Below are positions 5,712-7,932 of a DNA stretch of 7,932 bases, piece after piece. Under the pieces are notes generated by a model, which saw nothing but the letters and a program-made list of their open reading frames with translations, was not told the DNA's origin and did not search any database. The stretch comes from Patescibacteria group bacterium (GTDB taxonomy: Bacteria > Patescibacteriota > Patescibacteriia > Patescibacteriales > JAHJJO01). Positions within the stretch are counted from its first letter, which is position 1. Every line of letters starts with the position of its first letter. The stretch lies in NCBI GenBank assembly GCA_018822835.1, contig JAHJJO010000076.1, forward strand, positions 1 through 7,932, in the 5' to 3' direction. Both the position numbers and the translations under genes were made by a program.

Positions 5712-6401
5712 TTAGTTTCTATTATAATTATGTTTTCTTTTCAGTTTTCTTCTCATCTGGCTTTTCAGTTTTTGTTTTAGTTTTTTTTTTTCACCTTCTT
5801 TATCTTCTGTTGTTGCTTCTACTGTTTCTTCTTGTTTCTTTTCTTCTTCTTGAATTCGCTGTTGAGCAACACTGGCAATTACATCGTTAGTTTTATTAAC
5901 TAATGTTATATTATCAGACAATTTTAAATCATTAAGCCGAATAGCGTCATAAATACTATTGAGCAATGATAAATCAATATCAATTTGATGAATTAAATCT
6001 CCTGGCAAACATTCAACTTCAATTTTATCTATATTTTTCATTAATACACCGTGCTGTTCTTTCACGGCACGCGATTCTCCAATAAAATTTAAAGGAATTT
6101 CAGCAGTAATTTTTTGTTGCATATTAACTTTATAAAAGTCAGCATGAATAAAATCATTTTTTAACAAACCTCTTTGAGTGTCTTTTATTAAAATTTTAAT
6201 CGCGGAGTTATTATCAACAACCAAATCAATCAAATTAGATTCTCCCACTGTTGCATAAACCTGATTAAAATCTATTTTTTTTATTTTTAAACTTTCATTT
6301 TTAACATTATGACCATATAAAACAGCCGGGATAAAATTATTATTCCTTATTTGTCTTGGCTTGTCTTTTTGATCTCTAGTTTGAGCTTTTAATGTAATCA
6401 T
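5712..6401 (-). CDS. rplY: 50S ribosomal protein bL25 (CTC/TL5 form)
   Basis: This large-subunit protein binds 5S rRNA. I start it at the Met at 6401 (MITLKAQTRD), which matches bL25 N-termini and gives 229 residues. An ATG at 6440 would prepend 13 residues (MCYVLCVMSYVLS) read from a heptamer repeat. The 5S-binding beta-barrel covers about 1-92, with FIPAVLYG (23-30) and DTQRGLLKNDFIHADFY (74-90). The second, CTC/TL5-type domain covers about 95-182, with VECLPGDL (129-136). The acidic/basic tail after 183 appears frameshifted at an 11-A run (5781-5791). With one more A it would read KTKTKTEKPDEKKTEKKT and stop at 5728, a typical tail, instead of the unusual QMRRKLKRKHNYNRN. The gene follows rodA on the same strand. 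Confidence 0.9.
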   Translation of the reverse strand: MITLKAQTRDQKDKPRQIRNNNFIPAVLYGHNVKNESLKIKKIDFNQVYATVGESNLIDLVVDNNSAIKILIKDTQRGLLKNDFIHADFYKVNMQQKITAEIPLNFIGESRAVKEQHGVLMKNIDKIEVECLPGDLIHQIDIDLSLLNSIYDAIRLNDLKLSDNITLVNKTNDVIASVAQQRIQEEEKKQEETVEATTEDKEGEKKKLKQKLKSQMRRKLKRKHNYNRN

Positions 6402-6402
6402 A

Positions 6403-6474
6403 CTTAACACGTAACTCATAACACATAACACATAACACATTTTTTTGTTATGTGTTGCGTGTTACGTGTTACAT
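6403..6474. repeat. Inverted ACATAAC/GTTATGT heptamer arrays between rodA and bL25 genes
   Basis: Plus-strand units ACGTAAC, TCATAAC and three ACATAAC copies fill 6409-6436. A T-run follows, then GTTATGT, GTTGCGT, GTTACGT and GTTACAT at 6447-6474. The arms can pair as a hairpin. The right arm contains the rodA TAA stop and its final Met. The left arm creates an open, ATG-rich extension before the bL25 start. The same word family ends the flippase gene at 4239-4272. Confidence 0.85.
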
Positions 6475-7569
6475 GTTTTTAGATTTAATTATAATGCTTT
6501 CTATCATCCCAATTAATATTAAATGAGAAATAATAGCGCTTCCGCCATAACTGACAAAAGGCAAAGAAATTCCGACAATAGGTAAAATTCCTATGTTCAT
6601 TCCAATATTAATAAACATTTCAAAAAAAATCAAGCCCGCAACGCCAAAAATAAAAAATGCGGCAAAATTATCATTAGTATTTTTTAAATTTATTAAACAT
6701 CTATAATAGAAAATGCTAAAAAATAAAACTACCAAACATACTGACAAGAAGCCTAATTCCTCGGCAATTACTGCGAATATAAAGTCATTTTGCGCTTCTG
6801 GTAAAAATTTAAGTTGCGATTGGGAGCCAAAACCTACGCCACGCCCCATAATTCTGCCAGATCCTACAGCAATAATAGCTTGCGATATATTATAACCTTG
6901 ATCCATTGGATCAGCAGAAGGATTTAAAAAAGTTATAATTCTTTGTTTCTGATAATTTTTCAAAAAAAACAGCCATGATCCGCTGAAAGCAATAATAAGT
7001 ATTAATCCAATTATCAAAAAATATTTTTTATTAAAACCAGCGACAGCAATCATTATGAGCCAAATTAATAATAAAATTAATGCGGAGCCAAAGTCTGGTT
7101 GCAACAACACTAAAATTATAAATAATAAACTTCCAAGACCTGATAATATTAAATGTTTTAAAGGTCTGATTCGTATTGAAATAAATGAAAAAAAATTTGC
7201 TAAAAAAATGATTAAAATAATTTTAATAAATTCCACTGGCTGAAATCCAAAATCATAAAAAGAAAACCAGCCTTTTGTTCCTCTAATAGCAGTTTCTGAA
7301 ACTAAAAGCGCAATTAAAATTATAGCGCCTGCTATGTATAAATAATTACTGAAATTTTTTAAAAAATGATAATCTATGAATGAAAATAAAAATAAAAGTA
7401 AAATTCCAAAACAAATAAAATAAACTTGTTTTTTAAAATTTAATAAACTGACTGTTTCTTGCCCTAACGCAACACTGTAAATTTCTATCAAGCCAAAACA
7501 TAATAACAATAAAATTGCAATAAATAATATCCAATCAAAATGTTTTAAATGATTTATGATTTTGTTCAT
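6469..7569 (-). CDS. rodA: Rod-shape SEDS peptidoglycan glycosyltransferase RodA
   Basis: RodA is a SEDS-family enzyme that polymerises lipid II into glycan strands in the elongasome, usually with a class B PBP. At 366 residues it matches the usual 360-380. About ten hydrophobic segments are visible. Family motifs in order are FQPVEF (109-114), LQPDFGSAL (156-164), GYNISQAIIAVGSG (225-238), FLPEAQNDFIF (255-265) and PIVGISLPFVSYGGSA (330-345). The catalytic Asp is present at 262 (E. coli RodA also uses D262), but the Thr usually just before it is Asn. The C-terminal motif fits RodA better than FtsW. The start ATG at 7569 has no Shine-Dalgarno. The bL25 gene follows downstream. The last Met and stop codon lie inside a heptamer repeat. 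No PBP partner is in view. Confidence 0.93.
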   Translation of the reverse strand: MNKIINHLKHFDWILFIAILLLLCFGLIEIYSVALGQETVSLLNFKKQVYFICFGILLLFLFSFIDYHFLKNFSNYLYIAGAIILIALLVSETAIRGTKGWFSFYDFGFQPVEFIKIILIIFLANFFSFISIRIRPLKHLILSGLGSLLFIILVLLQPDFGSALILLLIWLIMIAVAGFNKKYFLIIGLILIIAFSGSWLFFLKNYQKQRIITFLNPSADPMDQGYNISQAIIAVGSGRIMGRGVGFGSQSQLKFLPEAQNDFIFAVIAEELGFLSVCLVVLFFSIFYYRCLINLKNTNDNFAAFFIFGVAGLIFFEMFINIGMNIGILPIVGISLPFVSYGGSAIISHLILIGMIESIIIKSKNM

Positions 7570-7848
7570 TTTGGTTGCGTTTGTTGAGCAAAATGCGAAC
7601 CTTTTTTAAGCAAAAAGCAAAATTTTATCAAGTAGTAGGAAGCCAACTGCTTTCCTTCTTAGCCTTCCATAGACTCACTCACTTCCTTTTTTTCTGCCTA
7701 CTTTGGCTTCGCACTTAAAAATTTGGAGATCGGCGACTGGACTAAAAATTTAAAGTATAGTAGTGAGTTTAGAAATTTTATATCTCTATGTCTGATTAGT
7801 CCTGGATATACTGAACCAGTAGGCTAAGGAAAACTAATCAATTAAATT
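7570..7848. other. Gap upstream of rodA with complementary segments; no recognised gene
   Basis: I recognise no gene or known RNA here. The composition is less AT-rich than the neighbouring gaps. Several segments can pair: TGCGAA near 7594 with TTCGCA near 7708; AAGTAG (7630-7635) with CTACTT near 7698; GAGAT (7726-7730) with ATCTC (7782-7786); and TGATTAGT (7793-7800) with ACTAATCA (7833-7840), enclosing CTGG/CCAG. The plus strand is open without an ATG from 7663 to a TAA at 7825-7827. The minus strand is open for 30 codons (7658-7569), ending in a TGA that overlaps the rodA ATG by four bases. This could be a regulatory leader, a structured RNA, or the remnant of an interspersed element. Confidence 0.35.
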
Positions 7849-7877
7849 TTTACAACATTACAATGATTTGCTATCAT
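7849..7877 (+). promoter_or_regulatory. Sigma-70-type promoter for the divergent right-edge gene
   Basis: TTTACA (7849-7854) and TATCAT (7872-7877) are exactly 17 nt apart, each one or two mismatches from consensus. Transcription would start near 7884, giving a leader of about 23 nt before the ATG at 7907. It is the best-formed promoter in the window. Confidence 0.6.
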
Positions 7878-7906
7878 AGGGTTATAAAAATTTAACTAAC
7901 AAATTT

Positions 7907-7932
7907 ATGACTTATCAACAAAACAAGCAAGC
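7907..7932 (+). CDS. Start of an unidentified gene (3'-partial)
   Basis: Only the first residues (MTYQQNKQ and part of the next codon) are inside the window, too little to assign a family. The call rests on an ATG about 23 nt after a well-spaced promoter start, with an open, polar, codon-like reading frame to the edge. It is divergent from rodA. No Shine-Dalgarno is present, as for the other genes here. Confidence 0.45.

Noticed and set aside
6402..6440. bL25 starting at 6440
   Set aside because: The extra MCYVLCVMSYVLS is translation of a heptamer repeat; MITLKAQTRD at 6401 matches the family start.
4616..7243. Plus-strand open frames inside the flippase and rodA genes
   Set aside because: They are short shadows opposite clear membrane-protein genes, without recognisable motifs or starts.

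Overview
The window is AT-rich, densely packed DNA that reads like a small-genome bacterium. The very low GC, short lysine-rich ribosomal proteins, lack of Shine-Dalgarno sequences and word-like intergenic repeats suggest a Candidate Phyla Radiation (Patescibacteria) member. That placement is an inference; no taxonomic marker in the window settles it. No internal TGA needs recoding, so the standard code fits.

Plus strand, 1-4200. The left edge cuts a ClpC/ClpB-type double AAA+ ATPase whose first ATPase ring looks dead and whose substrate-gripping pore loops are missing (1-1848). A repeat-filled gap follows, then rpmG (bL33) and, 5 nt on, an AI-2E/PerM-family permease (to 3373). Next come an inverted repeat, tRNA-Trp(CCA), a heptamer tandem repeat, an HU-type DNA-binding protein and a compact set of hairpins ending in a strong terminator (about 4041-4200). 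This last element is best read as a free-standing small RNA, because no plus-strand gene follows it.

Minus strand, 7569-4240. In transcription order these are rodA (peptidoglycan glycosyltransferase), bL25/CTC (5S rRNA-binding ribosomal protein), an intrinsic terminator, and a MOP-superfamily polysaccharide flippase. The flippase converges on the HU/small-RNA unit at the shared bidirectional terminator. RodA and the flippase are both envelope-building membrane proteins. rpmG, bL25, tRNA-Trp and HU are housekeeping genes.

Right end, 7570-7932. A 337-bp gap with complementary segments but no recognised gene separates rodA from a divergent plus-strand gene. A good promoter (TTTACA-17-TATCAT) precedes the first nine codons of that gene, which then leaves the window.

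The most unusual signal is the intergenic filler. Four different families of degenerate tandem repeats with a period of about 7 nt (TCAATNN, ACTTT(A/T)A, CAGATNT, ACATAAC) occupy most gaps, three of them in inverted pairs. The ACATAAC family supplies the stop codons and last residues of two genes and an apparent N-terminal extension of a third.
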